This document shows positions 33,787 to 42,755 of a stretch of DNA of 64,000 bases, in pieces. The DNA is from Allobaileyella intestinalis (GTDB taxonomy: Bacteria > Bacillota > Clostridia > Peptostreptococcales > Anaerovoracaceae). Below the pieces are notes generated by a model. It was not told the origin of the DNA and ran no database searches. It worked only from the letters and a program-made list of their open reading frames with translations. The position numbers and the translations under genes were made by a program. The stretch is from positions 124,001 to 188,000 of the forward strand of contig NZ_VUNB01000001.1 in NCBI RefSeq assembly GCF_009695865.1, read 5' to 3'. The stretch's first letter is position 1; the number at the start of each line of letters is the position of its first letter.

Positions 33787-34971
33787 ATGAGACATTTATT
33801 TACATCCGAGTCGGTTACTGAAGGCCATCCTGACAAGGTCTGTGACCAGATTTCAGATGCAATTCTGGATGCCATAATTGCTGAAGATCCAAACTGCCGT
33901 GTAGCATGCGAGACAGCTACAAAGACAGGTTACATCATGGTTTTCGGAGAGATTTCCACAACATGCACAGCTGACATTGAAGGTATCGTAAGAAAGGTTG
34001 TTACAGATATCGGATATAACTGCAGCGACGTTTGCTTTGATGGAAACACTTGTGGAGTTCTTGTGTGCATCGAGAATCAGTCAGGCGACATCGCAATGGG
34101 CGTTGATGAGGCTCTTGAGAAAAAAGAAGGCAAAGAAGGCGACAAGTTTGCGGAGATCGGAGCTGGAGACCAGGGCATGATGTTCGGATTTGCCTGCGAC
34201 GAAACTGAAGAGCTGATGCCAATGCCTATAGTTCTTGCTCACAGCATGGCACTGAAGCTGGCTGCAGTAAGAAAGGACGGAACTCTCAGCTATCTCCGTC
34301 CTGACGGAAAGACTCAGGTTACAGTTGAGTACGACGATGACAAGGTAGTAAGAGTAGACACTGTTGTTGTTTCCACACAGCACGATCCTGATGTATCCCT
34401 TGAACAGATCAGAGAGGATATGATCAAGTACGTCATCAAGCCTGTAGTTCCGGAAGAGCTGATCGATGAGAACACAAGATTCTTTGTAAACCCTACAGGA
34501 AGATTCGTTATCGGCGGACCTAAGGGTGACTCCGGACTTACTGGAAGAAAGATCATCGTAGATACTTATGGCGGATATGCACGTCACGGTGGCGGTGCCT
34601 TCTCCGGAAAAGATCCTACGAAGGTTGACAGAAGTGGAGCGTACATGGCACGTTACATTGCCAAGAACATCGTAGCATCAGGAATTGCCACAAAGTGCGA
34701 GATTCAGCTGGCATATGCCATCGGCGTTGCTGAACCTGTTTCCGTATTCGTTGATTCCTTCGGAACAGGAAAGATTGCAGATGACGAAATCGTCAAGATC
34801 GTAAGGGATAACTTCGACATGCGTCCGGCAGCTATTATCGAGAAGCTGGACCTGAGAAAGCCTATTTACAAGAACCTGGCAGCTTACGGCCACTTCGGCA
34901 GAACTACACTGGGAGTCAAGTGGGAAGAGACAGATATGGCAGACACTCTGAGAGAAGCTGCACATCTTTAA
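33787..34971 (+). CDS. metK: S-adenosylmethionine synthetase
   Basis: A 394-residue enzyme that makes S-adenosylmethionine from methionine and ATP. The start [28 protein letters not shown] is diagnostic. [10 protein letters not shown] (adenine and metal site), [24 protein letters not shown] (P-loop-like) and [17 protein letters not shown] are all present. The start at 33787 follows AAGGAGG; an upstream in-frame ATG lies inside the leader terminator and is not used. Expression is controlled by the SAM-I riboswitch in its leader. It stands alone, with a strong terminator after it. Confidence 0.98.
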   Translation: MRHLFTSESVTEGHPDKVCDQISDAILDAIIAEDPNCRVACETATKTGYIMVFGEISTTCTADIEGIVRKVVTDIGYNCSDVCFDGNTCGVLVCIENQSGDIAMGVDEALEKKEGKEGDKFAEIGAGDQGMMFGFACDETEELMPMPIVLAHSMALKLAAVRKDGTLSYLRPDGKTQVTVEYDDDKVVRVDTVVVSTQHDPDVSLEQIREDMIKYVIKPVVPEELIDENTRFFVNPTGRFVIGGPKGDSGLTGRKIIVDTYGGYARHGGGAFSGKDPTKVDRSGAYMARYIAKNIVASGIATKCEIQLAYAIGVAEPVSVFVDSFGTGKIADDEIVKIVRDNFDMRPAAIIEKLDLRKPIYKNLAAYGHFGRTTLGVKWEETDMADTLREAAHL

Positions 34972-35005
34972 TAAGAATTCATCACGCTATAACGGCTGAC
35001 TAACG

Positions 35006-35040
35006 GCAAAAGAGCAGTTCCTACGGGACTGCTCTTTTGC
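35006..35040 (+). terminator. Terminator after metK
   Basis: A 16-bp stem (GCAAAAGAGCAGTTCC / GGGACTGCTCTTTTGC, one wobble) with a 3-base loop; the T run is part of the stem. Confidence 0.85.
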
Positions 35041-35157
35041 TGTATTAATGTTGTTACCAGCAAGACATATGGTATACTTATTAATCGAAATAAGTGCATA
35101 CATGTACGTACAGGGGATTCCTTCCTCAGAGGCGGGAACTCCGGAAATGGAGCAGGT

Positions 35158-36372
35158 TTGAAGAATTTCAATTGCGATATATGTATAATCGGAGCAGGTG
35201 CGTCCGGAATGACTGCTGCCATTCAGGCAAAGAGGGCAAACAGAGATGCCAGAGTGCTGGTTCTTGAGAAGAACAGCATTCCGGGAAGGAAGCTGAGGGC
35301 AACGGGAAACGGCAGATGCAATCTGACCAACAGCAATGCAAGAGAGTATCTGAAGTCTTTGAGATTTCTGAGTGATATGGGAATCGCAGTCAGGGAGTAT
35401 CCGGAAGGATACATTTATCCATATTCAGAATCTGCTGCTGACGTAGCAGAGGTTCTTAAGAACAGGATGGATGACCTGGGGGTGGAGCTGCTGCTGGACA
35501 CCAGAGTTACCGGGGCTTCAACCAGTGGCAGCAACAAGGTAATTGAAGCAGAATCTGCAGAACTGGGGAAGATCTGCGTGAATGCACAGGTGCTGATTAT
35601 CTCTGCCGGCGGGAAGGCAGGCCCGGCCTTTGGAACAACAGGAGACGGCACGAAAATTGCAGCCGGATTCGGACATAGAATAACGAAGCTGGTCCCAGTT
35701 CTTACAGCAGTTGAAGTCAGCGACGAAGGAATAGAAACTCTGGCAGGAATAAGGGCCAGAGGCAGTGTGAAACTGTACAAGAAGGGAAGAAAGATATTTG
35801 AAGAGCCGGGAGAAATACAGTTTACAAAAACAGGCCTTTCAGGTATCTGCATTTTCAATATGACCAGACACATGATCTTTGGCGAAGGGGAAACCATCCA
35901 GGATTTCGGCATAGGACTGGATCTTTGCCATGATTTTGACATGGACGACTATATTACAGCCGGAGTTGAAGCCATAAGAAACGTAGGTTCCGACGAACCG
36001 GCAAGAGACATCCTTCGAACTTTTCTCAAAAAGAACCTGGCCAGCTATGTAATAACCAGAAGCGGCGTGGATCCTGACAAGAGAATTGTTGATCTGTCTG
36101 CTCCTGAGCTTTACGCCATCATCGCAGCTACTAACGATTTGAGATTCAAGCCGGAAAAACTGAAGGGCTGGAGAGATGCTCAGTGCACATCCGGGGGCGT
36201 CGACAGATTTGAGGTAGACGACGAAACCTGTCAGTCTCTTCTTGTTCCCGGCCTTTATATGACAGGGGAAGTCCTGGACTACGACGGCCCTTGCGGAGGA
36301 TACAACCTTAATTTTGCATGGCTGACTGGAATGGCTGCCGGTGAGAGTGCAGGCAGGTCTATTAAACATTAG
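35158..36372 (+). CDS. BaiN/HI0933-family NAD(P)/FAD-dependent oxidoreductase
   Basis: A 404-residue flavoprotein. The N-terminal dinucleotide fold is CDICIIGAGASGMTAA with ELEK-like VLVLEKNSIPGRKLRATGNGRCNLTN, the mark of the HI0933/BaiN family. The C-terminal TGEVLDYDGPCGGYNLNFAWLTGMAAG completes FAD binding. Members are named after an enzyme assigned to bile-acid 7-dehydroxylation, but most are uncharacterised, so no substrate is claimed. Translation starts at TTG with GGAGCAGG upstream. It is followed 22 bp later by a second FAD enzyme. Confidence 0.88.
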   Translation: MKNFNCDICIIGAGASGMTAAIQAKRANRDARVLVLEKNSIPGRKLRATGNGRCNLTNSNAREYLKSLRFLSDMGIAVREYPEGYIYPYSESAADVAEVLKNRMDDLGVELLLDTRVTGASTSGSNKVIEAESAELGKICVNAQVLIISAGGKAGPAFGTTGDGTKIAAGFGHRITKLVPVLTAVEVSDEGIETLAGIRARGSVKLYKKGRKIFEEPGEIQFTKTGLSGICIFNMTRHMIFGEGETIQDFGIGLDLCHDFDMDDYITAGVEAIRNVGSDEPARDILRTFLKKNLASYVITRSGVDPDKRIVDLSAPELYAIIAATNDLRFKPEKLKGWRDAQCTSGGVDRFEVDDETCQSLLVPGLYMTGEVLDYDGPCGGYNLNFAWLTGMAAGESAGRSIKH

Positions 36373-36393
36373 CCAGAGAATAACTGATAAAGA

Positions 36394-37986
36394 ATGAAAT
36401 ATATATACAGAATAAACGAGATCAAAACAGAAATAGATTTTTCCGTAGACGAACTGGCCAGAAAGGCAGAGAAGAAATCAGGCCTGAAACCAGGTGACCT
36501 GGGGCCGGAGGAGTCCCCGGGAAGAAAGGGGATTTTCGTAATACGAAGACAATCTGTGGACGCCAGAGACAAAAGCCACATTCACTATGTGTTTGCCCTG
36601 GACATAACCACAGACAGCCCCCTCAGGAGATTTGACAGAAAGAAAGTCAGACAGATTACTGGAGAGGGTCTCCCTGATGTGAAGCCGGGAAACGAGAAAC
36701 TCCGGGAAAGACCAGTCATTGCAGGTTTCGGACCTTGCGGGATATTCTGCGCCCTCAGGCTTGCCCGGGCCGGATATAAGCCTGTCGTCATAGAGCGGGG
36801 ATCTGCAATGGATAAAAGAATTGCCGATGTGGGAGCTTTCCACAGAGAAGGCTGCCTCGATCCCGAATCCAATGTTTTATTTGGCGAGGGAGGAGCAGGA
36901 ACCTTCTCTGATGGAAAACTGAACAGCGGAATCAGTGACGGTCACGTGCGTCAGGTCCTTGAAACCTTCAGAGACGCAGGTGCGGATCCGGACATTACAT
37001 ACCGCAACAAGCCTCATATTGGAACAGATGTGCTCAGAAAGGTTGTAGTAAATCTCAGGAAAAAAATTATTTCACTGGGCGGAGAGATCCGGTTTGACAC
37101 CAGGCTTACGGATATTGTAGCGGAGAATGGCCGGCTTTCGGCAGTCAAAGTTCAAAACAAAGAAGGCGAAACTCTTGAAATACCTGCCACCGTTCTTGTT
37201 CTGGCCATAGGTCACAGTGCAAGGGATACTTTCAAGATGGCCAGAGACCGGGGACTTCCAATGGAACAGAAACCTTTTTCCATAGGAGTAAGAATGGAAC
37301 ATCCCCAGGAGATGATTGACCGCTCCCAGTATGGAGAAGAAAGGAGACTTCCGCCGGCAGATTACAAGCTGAGTTATAAAGCTTCCAATGGCAGGGGGGT
37401 CTATTCTTTCTGCATGTGCCCGGGAGGGCAGGTTATTCCCTGCGCTTCTGAGCCTGGAATGCTCTGTGTAAACGGAATGAGCAACAGGAAAAGAGACAGC
37501 GGCACTGCCAACAGCGGAATCTTGTGCGACGTCAGGACCGAAGACTTCGGTTCAGATGATGTGCTGGCAGGTGTGGAATTTCAGAGAAAATATGAGAGGC
37601 TGTGTTTTCAGAACGGAGGAGGCAATTACAAGCCTCCGAAATCCACTATGAAGGAATTTCTGGAGAACACTGGAGCTGGATCTGTGGTCATAAACACCCT
37701 TCCGGAATTCGCTGCTGACGCAATACGGGAAGCAGTTCCTTTTTTTGCAAAGAAGATAAAAGGCTATGACAGGGATGACGGAGTGGTAACTGCGGTGGAG
37801 ACCAGGAGCTCTTCGCCAGTAAGAATTCTTAGAGATAAATCTATGGAAAGCCAGGTGGGAGGGATTTATCCTGCTGGTGAAGGAGCTGGCTATGCCGGCG
37901 GAATTACATCTGCCGCATGTGACGGCATCAAGGTAGCAGAGAAAATAATTGCCAGATATCATCTGGTTACAAATAAAGAGGCTTGA
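36394..37986 (+). CDS. FAD-dependent dehydrogenase (COG2509-like)
   Basis: A 530-residue flavoprotein of the family often annotated as 'FAD-dependent dehydrogenase' in clostridia. The first 100 residues form an extra N-terminal domain. The FAD fold then begins at PVIAGFGPCGIFCALRLARAGYKPVVIERG, followed by FGEGGAGTFSDGKLNSG and a C-terminal GGIYPAGEGAGYAGGITSAACDG. The physiological substrate is unknown. It is in tandem with the HI0933-family gene and probably cotranscribed. Confidence 0.87.
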   Translation: MKYIYRINEIKTEIDFSVDELARKAEKKSGLKPGDLGPEESPGRKGIFVIRRQSVDARDKSHIHYVFALDITTDSPLRRFDRKKVRQITGEGLPDVKPGNEKLRERPVIAGFGPCGIFCALRLARAGYKPVVIERGSAMDKRIADVGAFHREGCLDPESNVLFGEGGAGTFSDGKLNSGISDGHVRQVLETFRDAGADPDITYRNKPHIGTDVLRKVVVNLRKKIISLGGEIRFDTRLTDIVAENGRLSAVKVQNKEGETLEIPATVLVLAIGHSARDTFKMARDRGLPMEQKPFSIGVRMEHPQEMIDRSQYGEERRLPPADYKLSYKASNGRGVYSFCMCPGGQVIPCASEPGMLCVNGMSNRKRDSGTANSGILCDVRTEDFGSDDVLAGVEFQRKYERLCFQNGGGNYKPPKSTMKEFLENTGAGSVVINTLPEFAADAIREAVPFFAKKIKGYDRDDGVVTAVETRSSSPVRILRDKSMESQVGGIYPAGEGAGYAGGITSAACDGIKVAEKIIARYHLVTNKEA

Positions 37987-38005
37987 AAAGAAAAATAGCA
38001 GGTTT

Positions 38006-38034
38006 TGTGACGATAAGAACATAGTAACGTCACA
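38006..38034. repeat. Inverted repeat upstream of the choloylglycine hydrolase gene
   Basis: TGTGACG (38006-38012) and CGTCACA (38028-38034) form a 7-bp inverted repeat with a 15-base spacer. There is no T-tract, so it looks more like an operator than a terminator. A TATAAT lies downstream at 38065-38070. Confidence 0.35.
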
Positions 38035-38124
38035 GTATTGAAAAAAAGCGGGTTCGGCTTTGAATATAATAGGTCACTGTTGAGTGTGAGTATATGAATC
38101 TTTACAGGAAAGGACGGCAAAGAT

Positions 38125-39114
38125 ATGTGTACAGCAATTGATTATCAAAGCGGAAAGAATTACTTTGGAAGAAACCTGGATCTGGAAGTAACTTTCGGAC
38201 AGCATCCTGTTATCACTCCTTCCGATTATCCATTTGAGTTCAGAAAGATGGGAAAGATTGACCACCACCCGGCAATGATTGGAATGGGTATAGTTGCTGG
38301 CGGTTTCCCTCTTTATTTCGAGGCTGCAAATGACAAGGGCATTGGCGTTGCCGGTCTTAACTTTCAGGGGAACGCATTCTATCACCAGTGCATGGAAGAA
38401 AAAGATAATATTGCTTCTTTCGAGGTTGTTCCGTGGATTCTGTGCAATTGTTCTACCATGGATCAGGTAAGGGAACTGGCAGGGAAGATGAACGTAGTGG
38501 ATATAGATTTCAGCCCGGACATGCCGTCCTCCACACTTCACTGGATGGTTTCAGATGGAAATGAATCCCTGGTTCTGGAGTCTGTGAAGGATGGACTGAA
38601 AATATATGAAAACCCTGTAGGAGTTATGACAAACAACCCTGAATTTGACAAGCAGCTGTTCAACCTGAATAACTACAGAAAGCTTTCGGCTGCAGATCCT
38701 GAGAACACATTTGGAAAAGGCGTGGAGCTGGACAAGTACAGCAGGGGCATGGGAACAGATGGAATGCCTGGGGGACTGTCCTCTCAGGAGCGCTTTGTAA
38801 AGTGCACCTTCACGAAGATGAATGTCCTTCCGGCTGAAGATGAGGCATCAGCCGTTGGACAGTTTTTCCACATTCTCCATTCTGTAGAACAGCAGAAGGG
38901 ATGTTGTCAGGTAGCACCGGGAAAGTATGAATATACTATTTATTCAAGCTGCATCAATCTGGATGACATGATTTATTACTATACTACTTATGATAACAAC
39001 CAGATCACCGGCGTAAGGATGAAAGACTTCGATACTTCCGGAACAGAGCTGGTAGAGGTTCCAATTGTAGATTCACAGCAGATTGCCTTCACTACAAAGA
39101 CCATAAATGAGTAG
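38125..39114 (+). CDS. Choloylglycine hydrolase family protein (probable bile salt hydrolase)
   Basis: A 329-residue Ntn-hydrolase that starts MCTAIDYQ, so Cys2 becomes the N-terminal nucleophile after Met removal. The family's catalytic set is visible: GRNLDLE (Arg and Asp), AGLNFQGN (Asn), MTNNPEFD (Asn) and SSQERFVK (Arg). The sequence around YPFEFRKMGK resembles clostridial bile salt hydrolases, which split glycine or taurine from conjugated bile acids. Penicillin V acylases share these residues, so the substrate is inferred. There is no signal peptide. It is monocistronic, with a bidirectional terminator after it. Confidence 0.87.
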   Translation: MCTAIDYQSGKNYFGRNLDLEVTFGQHPVITPSDYPFEFRKMGKIDHHPAMIGMGIVAGGFPLYFEAANDKGIGVAGLNFQGNAFYHQCMEEKDNIASFEVVPWILCNCSTMDQVRELAGKMNVVDIDFSPDMPSSTLHWMVSDGNESLVLESVKDGLKIYENPVGVMTNNPEFDKQLFNLNNYRKLSAADPENTFGKGVELDKYSRGMGTDGMPGGLSSQERFVKCTFTKMNVLPAEDEASAVGQFFHILHSVEQQKGCCQVAPGKYEYTIYSSCINLDDMIYYYTTYDNNQITGVRMKDFDTSGTELVEVPIVDSQQIAFTTKTINE

Positions 39115-39166
39115 AATCAGACATAGCCGGGAAGTCGTTATGTAGCTGCTATGTAATAAGAAATTA

Positions 39167-39222
39167 AAAAGCAGACCGCCTGTGGCAGGAAGGATTATAT
39201 CCTGCAACGGAGGTCTGCTTTT
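39167..39222. terminator. Bidirectional terminator between the BSH gene and dapB
   Basis: AAAAGCAGACC and GGTCTGCTTTT form an 11-bp outer stem, with an inner hairpin CAGGA/TCCTG. It has A and T tracts on both sides and serves the convergent genes ending at 39114 and 39236. Confidence 0.85.
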
Positions 39223-39235
39223 GATTATGGAATCA

Positions 39236-40033
39236 TCAGAAGCCCAGGCAGTCTGCCATAGAGTAGCTGCCTGGTTTCTGTTTAAGGAGGAAGGCTGCTG
39301 CGTCAACAGCGCCTGACGCAAAGCACTTCCAGTTTTCGGCTCTGTGGGTCAGCTCCAGTCTTTCGCCGGTTCCAATGAAAAATACGGTGTGGGTTGTTGA
39401 AATGTCTCCGCCTCTGATGGAATGGAAAGCGATGTTTCCGTCTTTTCTAGGGCAGCGGCCCTCCCGTCCATACTCCGCATCTTCGAAAACATCTTTTCCA
39501 AGAGCATCGCCGATGACTTCACCGATCTCCTTGGCCGTTCCGCTTGGAGAATCCAGCTTCTTTCTGTCGTGAAGGTCCAGAATTTCAATATCCGTTTCCT
39601 CGCCGATTGACTTAGTGGTCATCTCAACCAGCTTATAAAGGAGATTAACCAGTTTCGAAGTGTTTCCAGCCTGCATTACTGGTATATCTTCTCCTGCCTG
39701 GTCAAACATGGCTCTCTGTTCAGGGGAGAATCCTGTGGTCCCGCAGACGAGGGCTTTCTTGTGGGCTCTTGCTGCAGCCAGAACCTCCATGGAGACCTCC
39801 ACCATAGAGAAGTCGATGATCACGTCACAAAGGTCGATGCATTCCTCAATGTTGTCATATACCGGAGCACCTACTTCCTTGCCAATACCTGCGGCTATTC
39901 CTGTGTCAGTACCGATGTAGTCTCTTCCTTTCGGACCCAGACTTCCGACAATCTGGATGTCTTCCTTCTGAGATGCTACCAGAGTTATGAGTTTGCCCAT
40001 CTTGCCCTTAGGAGCAACGATCAATAGTTTCAT
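39236..40033 (-). CDS. dapB: 4-hydroxy-tetrahydrodipicolinate reductase
   Basis: A 265-residue DapB of the lysine/diaminopimelate pathway, which feeds peptidoglycan synthesis. The NAD(P)H-binding N-terminus is LLIVAPKGKMGKLI, VCGTTGF follows, and the signature ILDLHDRKKLDSPSGTAKEIGEVI gives the substrate-binding residues. GGAGG lies 9 bases before the ATG at 40033; an ATG two codons earlier (40039) is too close to it. The dCMP deaminase gene lies upstream on the same strand behind a terminator. Confidence 0.93.
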   Translation of the reverse strand: MKLLIVAPKGKMGKLITLVASQKEDIQIVGSLGPKGRDYIGTDTGIAAGIGKEVGAPVYDNIEECIDLCDVIIDFSMVEVSMEVLAAARAHKKALVCGTTGFSPEQRAMFDQAGEDIPVMQAGNTSKLVNLLYKLVEMTTKSIGEETDIEILDLHDRKKLDSPSGTAKEIGEVIGDALGKDVFEDAEYGREGRCPRKDGNIAFHSIRGGDISTTHTVFFIGTGERLELTHRAENWKCFASGAVDAAAFLLKQKPGSYSMADCLGF

Positions 40034-40079
40034 TTTCATTCTCCTCCATGTTGATTATAAGCTGCGGGAATAATATACA

Positions 40080-40113
40080 ATAAAAGGCTGAGGGCCGTTA
40101 AGGGCCTCCAGCC
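40080..40113 (-). terminator. Terminator of the dCMP deaminase gene
   Basis: On the minus strand GGCTGgAGGCC ... GGCCcTCAGCC is followed by TTTTATTG. Confidence 0.8.
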
Positions 40114-40128
40114 GTAAAGTCACAGGGA

Positions 40129-40611
40129 TTACTCTCTCTCGAAGTTCAGGACGATGCTGTCGTCTCTTGGAATGAGGCGGCGTGTCTTTACGCCGGCTGT
40201 TGCCAGCATTCTTTTTGAAGCCAGAGTCGCCTTCTCGTGTGAGTACTTGTCGTCAAGGTAAATAACTTCTTTAATACCTGACTGAATGATTGCTTTCGCA
40301 CATTCGTTGCAAGGAAAAAGAACAACGTAGAGCCTTGCTCCACGCAGAGACTTGCCACCTGAGTTTAATATGGCGTTCAGCTCTGCGTGCACAACATATG
40401 CGTATTTAGTGTCTTCTCCAATCCTTGACCAGGAAAATTCGTCGTCAGAACAGCCCACAGGAAAACCGTTGTATCCTGTTGAAAGAATTACGTTATTGTC
40501 ATCAACAATGCAGGCGCCAACCTGTGTGCTGGGATCTTTGCTCCTCTTTGCTGCCAGAAGGGCAACACCCATGAAATATTCGTCCCAGGAAATATAGTCT
40601 GTTCTTTTCAT
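40129..40611 (-). CDS. Deoxycytidylate (dCMP) deaminase family protein
   Basis: A 160-residue zinc-dependent deaminase. The zinc site is VVHAELNAI (HAE) and LFPCNECAKAIIQSG (PCxxC); the N-terminal STQVGACIVDDNNVILSTGYNGFP matches ComEB/dCMP deaminases. The expected reaction is dCMP to dUMP, feeding thymidylate synthesis. There is no competence gene nearby. It is transcribed away from the DUF2207 gene. Confidence 0.9.
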   Translation of the reverse strand: MKRTDYISWDEYFMGVALLAAKRSKDPSTQVGACIVDDNNVILSTGYNGFPVGCSDDEFSWSRIGEDTKYAYVVHAELNAILNSGGKSLRGARLYVVLFPCNECAKAIIQSGIKEVIYLDDKYSHEKATLASKRMLATAGVKTRRLIPRDDSIVLNFERE

Positions 40612-40703
40612 ATTTCTTCCTCTGTTGATTCATAATTTAAATTGAAAATTTGCACAGGTCTCACATCTTCAGACCGTGTTTATTCTATAATACACATGGT
40701 GGT

Positions 40704-40732
40704 TTTTCAAGAACCGGGTTTTGTTGTATAAT
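40704..40732 (+). promoter_or_regulatory. Promoter of the DUF2207 gene
   Basis: TTTTCA (40704-40709), a 17-bp spacer and a perfect TATAAT (40727-40732), 38 bases before the start codon. Confidence 0.55.
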
Positions 40733-40769
40733 CAAGGGATATTTTTTTTATTAGGAGAGACTGGCATTT

Positions 40770-42644
40770 ATGAGTAGTAATGCAGAAAAACATAATATGA
40801 CCAGCCGGGATGCCGGTGGAATCAAATATGCAATTGCCGGACTGCTGATACTTTTCTTTGTACTCTGTTTTACATATCAGGGTACAGTGGAATCCTACGG
40901 CGCTCAGGAAGGATATGCGCTGAAGGTCTACGACTACAAGGCGGTGGTTAACAAGAATCACAGCTATGATATTACTCAGAAACTTACAGTAAGCGTTCCG
41001 GCCGATATGAAGACTATTACCTTTTATATTCCGAAGGGCAATTATTCGATATCGGATATCAAGGTTGACGGAGGAAAGGCTGTAGCTTCTGTGAAAGATA
41101 ACGACATGGAAGTAACAGCAAATGTTCCCCCCTCTGCCTCGGGAAAAGATCATACTTTTACCCTGAAATACAAGATTTCCGCATATCAGGACAATATTGG
41201 AGCCTATGACAGGATGTACTTCGATCCCCTTTCGGCGGCCTGGAAGGTGCCTATCGGAAGAGTAAACATCACTGTTTATCTTCCAGAGGACTTCCCGGAT
41301 GAGGACCTGAACATGTTCGCAGGACAATTCGGCACTCAGGATGCTACAAACAAGGCTTCTTTCAGTGTAAGTGATCACGTGGTTCACATCACTGCCGACA
41401 AGGTGCCGGCAAACTTTGGAATAACTCTGAAGGCTCAGCTGCCAGACGGATACTGGAAAGGCGCCATCAACTATAACTGGGGAGAGGAAATGGCCGGTGT
41501 CATCTTTGCGGTTATTCTGATCATGACTCTCCTTCTGTGGCTGATCGGCGGAAGAGATCCGAGGATGAAGCATACGAGAAAGTTCTATCCTCCAAAGGGA
41601 ATGCTTCCTATGGAAACCAGCTATCTGGATAACGGCCATTTCAAGACGAAGGATATGATCACCCTGCTCATTTACATGGGCATAAGAGGATATCTGCGAA
41701 TACAGGAATATGCGCCTAAGAAATACAGGCTGGTCAAACTGAAGGAACCTCCAGTTCAGGAAGAAAAGTATGTGCGGAACGCGTTCAATACTGTGTTCAG
41801 AGATGTTTATCAGGGAAGAGCGGTGGAGATGAGTGACCTGGGGCCACGTCTCAAGGACACATTTGTCCAGATGCAGTTTGATGTTTCCAGCGGATATACC
41901 AGCAAAGATATGAGGCCGTGCACAATCCTTTCAAAGGTATTCCGCCTGATTGCAACCATAATGCTGAGTCTGGGAGTGGCATCAATTCCAACTCTGTCCA
42001 ACATGTACATAGATACTGAGATGAAGTATATGATGCCAGTTGCAACTCTGATTCTGTCCTTTGTATCCATAATTGCAACCTGCTGGGTTTTTGACAACAG
42101 AAGAGAATATGATACGAATGAATACAGAGTGAAGATGGGAGCATCACTGATATTTTTCGGAGCTGTTGTTGTGTACGGCTGCGTTCAGATGTGGAGCCGG
42201 TTCAGCGCAGTAGTGGTTCCAGTTATCATTATTGTGGTTTCGTTTATCTGCCTGTGGCTCACAGTGATAATGAAGGCCAGGGCCAGAGGAAATGCTGCGG
42301 CAAACAACAGAGTGGACGGGCTCAGAAGGTTCATAGCAACGGCCAAGGAGAAGGAGATCACCTCTATTCTCAGGGATAATCCTTATTACTATTACCAGAT
42401 TCTTCCATACGCCTTCCAGTTCTCTCAGATGGAGAAGTGGGCAAAGAAGTTTCAGTACATGGGCATTCAGCCTCCAAGCTGGTATGAATTTCAGCTTTCA
42501 GGTCACGCCCAGACAGATAAGATGAAGAAGAAGGGGACAGTGGCCTTTGCCTTCTCGCTGATTACATTCGCCAGGACCTTTGCCAGCGAATATGATGGGA
42601 TGATCAACAGAGAAAGACTGAAATTCAGGCAGGGCCGCTTCTGA
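40770..42644 (+). CDS. DUF2207 family membrane protein
   Basis: A 624-residue membrane protein of the DUF2207 family. A hydrophobic segment at about 20-35 acts as a signal or anchor. It is followed by an extracellular beta-rich domain (about 45-235), a transmembrane helix at about 240-262, a cytoplasmic part, and three or four more helices at about 390-510. The C-terminal end is rich in Phe, Gly and Lys but lacks the serine/glycine-rich tail seen in many relatives. The function of the family is unknown. It is apparently monocistronic. Confidence 0.85.
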   Translation: MSSNAEKHNMTSRDAGGIKYAIAGLLILFFVLCFTYQGTVESYGAQEGYALKVYDYKAVVNKNHSYDITQKLTVSVPADMKTITFYIPKGNYSISDIKVDGGKAVASVKDNDMEVTANVPPSASGKDHTFTLKYKISAYQDNIGAYDRMYFDPLSAAWKVPIGRVNITVYLPEDFPDEDLNMFAGQFGTQDATNKASFSVSDHVVHITADKVPANFGITLKAQLPDGYWKGAINYNWGEEMAGVIFAVILIMTLLLWLIGGRDPRMKHTRKFYPPKGMLPMETSYLDNGHFKTKDMITLLIYMGIRGYLRIQEYAPKKYRLVKLKEPPVQEEKYVRNAFNTVFRDVYQGRAVEMSDLGPRLKDTFVQMQFDVSSGYTSKDMRPCTILSKVFRLIATIMLSLGVASIPTLSNMYIDTEMKYMMPVATLILSFVSIIATCWVFDNRREYDTNEYRVKMGASLIFFGAVVVYGCVQMWSRFSAVVVPVIIIVVSFICLWLTVIMKARARGNAAANNRVDGLRRFIATAKEKEITSILRDNPYYYYQILPYAFQFSQMEKWAKKFQYMGIQPPSWYEFQLSGHAQTDKMKKKGTVAFAFSLITFARTFASEYDGMINRERLKFRQGRF

Positions 42645-42755
42645 CCAGGTAGAGAACCACAGGCTGTTAAATCAGAACTTAATTCAGAAATTTTAAATAT
42701 TCAAATAATAAAATAATCAGAGATTCAGAAGAGATCAGAGAGGAAGAGAACATTA

